Part shown: positions 61,608 through 64,000 of the stretch, in pieces
Position numbering within the stretch: position 1 is the stretch's first letter
Layout of the letters: each line of letters begins with the position of its first letter
Source: CALBZH01 sp964538515
Lineage (GTDB): Bacteria > Desulfobacterota > Syntrophobacteria > Syntrophobacterales > Syntrophobacteraceae
DNA length: 64,000 bases
NCBI GenBank assembly: GCA_964538515.1
Contig: CAZIEW010000022.1
Location: 3,046-67,045, forward strand
Reading direction: 5' to 3'
Notes under the pieces: generated by a model
What the model saw: only the letters and a program-made list of their open reading frames with translations
Database searches by the model: none
What the model was told of the DNA's origin: nothing
Made by a program: the position numbers and the translations under genes

Positions 61608-62447
61608 CTAGCTGACCGTCTCGCTCTGTTCACGCTTGCCGACGCGGCCCCTAAAGGACTTCATGGCCATGTTGATCCCCATGAGGTCCGCCACCAAGTC
61701 GAACACGGCCACGGGAAGGAGCCGAAGCAGCCATACGGAATAGACCATGGGAGGCATGATGAGCCGCTTCTTGCCCTTGACAATGGCCCGGATGATACGG
61801 TCGGCAACCTTGTTTTCGTCAAGGATCGGGAGGAGTGCCGCAAACCGTGTCTTTACGCCGTCAAACATACCCGTGTTGATGAAATAAGGGCAGACCACCG
61901 TGGTCTTCACAGGCCAACGGTTTTGCCGGATTTCCATACGGAGGGCTTCGTCGAAGCCGAATGCAGCCGCCTTGCTGGCGCAATAGTCCACCATCCGGGA
62001 AACCCCCACGATCCCGGCGGCCGACGCCATGGTCACGATGTGGCCGCGCCCTCGCTCGATCATCCCGGGCAAGAAGGCGCGTACGGTCCAGAAATGAGCC
62101 AGGATGTTGACGTCCATGGTCCGCTGGAGCTCCGCATCCGTGCATTCGAGAAAAGACCGTCCCGAGACCACGCCGGCATTGTTGACCAGGATGTCCACCT
62201 CCCCGAAAGCCTCCGTCACCTCACGGGCGGCACGATACACGTCCTCACGATTGGAGACATCGCACCGGCGGGCCATGACCGGCCGACCGATTGCCCCGAT
62301 CTCGCGGGCCACGCGATCCAAATTGGCCTCGTTTACATCCCAGAGGATCACTCGCCCACCGAGCACCGCTGCCTTGAGAGCGATGAGTCGTCCAAGACCG
62401 CTCGCACCGCCCGTAATGAGAATGCTTCGGTCCGCAATCCGGCTCAT
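61608..62447 (-). CDS. Short-chain dehydrogenase/reductase, SDR16C-like
   Basis: This 279-residue protein has TGGASGLG (12-19) for NAD(P), the NNAG motif, Ser142, Tyr155 and Lys159 (YCASKAAAFGFDEAL). This is the pattern of the SDR16C (retinol/hydroxysteroid dehydrogenase-like) group. The C-terminal 40 residues are hydrophobic (VYSVWLLRLLPVAVFDLVADL), suggesting membrane association. The ATG at 62447 was chosen because AAAGG lies upstream. It precedes the aldehyde dehydrogenase gene, and the two may oxidise a lipophilic alcohol stepwise. Confidence 0.85.
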   Translation of the reverse strand: MSRIADRSILITGGASGLGRLIALKAAVLGGRVILWDVNEANLDRVAREIGAIGRPVMARRCDVSNREDVYRAAREVTEAFGEVDILVNNAGVVSGRSFLECTDAELQRTMDVNILAHFWTVRAFLPGMIERGRGHIVTMASAAGIVGVSRMVDYCASKAAAFGFDEALRMEIRQNRWPVKTTVVCPYFINTGMFDGVKTRFAALLPILDENKVADRIIRAIVKGKKRLIMPPMVYSVWLLRLLPVAVFDLVADLMGINMAMKSFRGRVGKREQSETVS

Positions 62448-62660
62448 GTTGAACCTTTCCCGGGCCCCTTCGCCTGGGGCGTCCATCTTATGGTCTTGAA
62501 GGAAAAACACACTGATCAGGTATGGCTGATCACGATACTACCATGATTCGGGAAAACGTTTAAGGCGCGAAGTCAACGCAGATGAGCCGACAGAGAATAT
62601 GGCTTGGTCGATAATGAAATGGGGGAGCAGAAGCAGATGCCTGAGTTTACCCGAAGAGGC

Positions 62661-63941
62661 TCATTCCGGAAGAATCCCCAATCGGACGTAGATCGGCCGA
62701 ACCAGAGTGCGCAGGGCCGGGAGCTGGCGGGCGAAGAGGATAGCGCCGACAAGGCAGCAGGCTCCGCCCAACAGGAGGGTGTTCTGGGGACCGAAGCGGC
62801 TGGCGAGGGATCCATGCAGGAGGTTTCCAAACGGGACGGTCCCCATGAAGGCCATCGTGTAGAGGCTCATGACCCGGCCTCGTTTTTCCTCGTCCACGAT
62901 GGTCTGCAGGATGGAGTTGCTGGAAGTCAAAAGCACCATCATGCCGAATCCGGAGCAGAAGAGCATCAGGAGGGAGAACGAGAACTGGGTCGAATGGGAG
63001 AACGCCATCACGCCAAGCCCGAGGGTCGACGAGGCGATCACGATAATTCGGCCGAGGCCGAGGACGCTCGTTCGAGATGCCAGGAAAAGTGCGCCGGACA
63101 AGGCTCCCATCCCTGTAGCCCCCATGAGAAACCCGAGCGTTTGCGAAGTGCCATGAAAGATATCCTTGGCATACAGAGGCATCAGGACCACAAAGGGCAT
63201 ACCCATGAGGCTGGTGAACGCCAGCAGGAGGATGAGCGATCGGATAGGGGCGAACTGAAAAGCATACGAAAACCCCTCCTTGAGCGACGCGAGAACGTGC
63301 TTGTCGTGGACGATTCGCGACTTGGGGGCAATGGTCATTCGCAGGACACTGACAATGACGGCCAGGTAGCTGACCGCATTCAGAAGAAAACACACGCCCT
63401 CGCCGAACGGGGCAATCAAGAAGCCGGCGATGGGAGGGCCGATCATGCGTGCGATGTGCACCATCGACGAATTGAGGGCGATCGCGTTTCCCAGGAGCTT
63501 TCGGTCCTCGACCAGCTGCACCACGAAGGACTGCCGGTTCGGCATGTCGAAAGAATTCACCACGCCGAGAAAGAGGCTCAAAACAAGAATCCGCACTATC
63601 GTGATGTCGTGAATCAGGACCAGGAAGGCGAGCAGCGAGGCCTGCAGTGCGGCCAGGCTCTGGGTGACCACGAGCACCCGATGGCGGTTCCAGCGGTCGA
63701 TCAGCACCCCAGCGAATGGAGCGACGACGAGAGACGGCACTTGGCTCACAAACCCCACCAGCCCGAGCAGAAAAGCCGAGCCGGTCAACCGATAGACCAG
63801 CCAGGCCAGGGCCGTCTGCTGCATCCACGTCCCCACCAGGGAAATGGACTGACCGATGAAAAACAGCCGGTAGTTGCGGCTGCTGAACGCACGACCGATG
63901 TTCTTGATGGAGTTGTTGCCGTTCGAAGGCCCACTGTCCAA
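62661..63941 (-). CDS. MFS transporter (MFS_3/EntS-like exporter)
   Basis: This 426-residue protein has about 12 hydrophobic spans and MFS_3 motifs such as RNYRLFFIGQSISLVGTWMQQTALAWLVY and VLIDRWNRHRVLVVTQ. The start is a TTG at 63941 preceded by GGGGTG. Such proteins export siderophores, drugs or small metabolites; the substrate here is unknown. The spacer to the SDR gene is about 213 bases, so it may be a separate unit. The right edge of the window follows. Confidence 0.88.
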   Translation of the reverse strand: MDSGPSNGNNSIKNIGRAFSSRNYRLFFIGQSISLVGTWMQQTALAWLVYRLTGSAFLLGLVGFVSQVPSLVVAPFAGVLIDRWNRHRVLVVTQSLAALQASLLAFLVLIHDITIVRILVLSLFLGVVNSFDMPNRQSFVVQLVEDRKLLGNAIALNSSMVHIARMIGPPIAGFLIAPFGEGVCFLLNAVSYLAVIVSVLRMTIAPKSRIVHDKHVLASLKEGFSYAFQFAPIRSLILLLAFTSLMGMPFVVLMPLYAKDIFHGTSQTLGFLMGATGMGALSGALFLASRTSVLGLGRIIVIASSTLGLGVMAFSHSTQFSFSLLMLFCSGFGMMVLLTSSNSILQTIVDEEKRGRVMSLYTMAFMGTVPFGNLLHGSLASRFGPQNTLLLGGACCLVGAILFARQLPALRTLVRPIYVRLGILPE

Positions 63942-64000
63942 CGTTTCACCCCGTATCTGATCTCACAGAGTCGATTCCGCAATGCATCATTTTAGCATAA

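Overview
The window is high-GC DNA, almost fully coding, with short spacers and many 4-base start/stop overlaps. Gene content points to an anaerobic or syntrophic member of the Desulfobacterota (former Deltaproteobacteria, Syntrophobacter-like). The main clues are a four-subunit 2-oxoacid:ferredoxin oxidoreductase, a liv-type ABC transporter, a DUF151 nuclease, a RdgC-like protein, an ExeA-type ATPase inside an exopolysaccharide locus, and a CoA-transferase/acetyltransferase fusion. This placement is inferred from gene content only; no rRNA or tRNA gene was seen.

1-19175 is an exopolysaccharide (EPS) locus made of two converging blocks. The plus block (1-7698) holds a secreted Asp-box propeller protein (cut by the left edge), two GT4 glycosyltransferases, an ATP-grasp ligase, a polysaccharide deacetylase and another glycosyltransferase. 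The minus block (19175 down to 7695) holds the export lipoprotein Wza, the chain-length protein Wzz, a Wzy/ligase-type polymerase, an ExeA-like ATPase, a BY-kinase-like ATPase without its P-loop lysine, two GT4 enzymes, the initiating sugar-phosphate transferase and a MurJ/Wzx-type flippase. Together these make a Wzx/Wzy-type assembly line. It resembles exosortase-linked EPS loci, but no exosortase is visible.

19754-30078 (minus strand) is an amino-acid catabolism region: livHMGF importer genes, a KorDABC-type oxidoreductase and a bifunctional PutA. Proline would be oxidised to glutamate, and 2-oxoacids to acyl-CoA plus reduced ferredoxin. A repeat built from ACACGGAT units separates the liv and kor genes; a second copy lies at 52085-52260.

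30381-38676 holds a short orphan gene, a 111-bp MITE-like element with terminal inverted repeats and an 8-bp target duplication, an AlgI/AlgJ-like O-acetylation pair, a LolA-like secreted protein, a membrane protein of unknown function, a RdgC-like protein, a 34-residue basic protein, a DUF151 nuclease and a DUF3147 membrane protein.

38955-49392 holds HPr and enzyme I of the phosphotransferase system, SmpB, a YkgJ Cys-cluster protein overlapping a zinc alcohol dehydrogenase, a TrpD-like phosphoribosyltransferase, a secreted thermolysin/fungalysin-type protease, a ThiS/MoaD-like protein and minCDE.

49457-63941 holds a HAD phosphatase overlapping the CoA-transferase/GNAT fusion, a Nudix enzyme with an interrupted Nudix box overlapping hrpA, purine nucleoside phosphorylase, an overlapping pair of secreted proteins including a D,D-carboxypeptidase-like enzyme, and an aldehyde dehydrogenase, a short-chain dehydrogenase and an MFS exporter.
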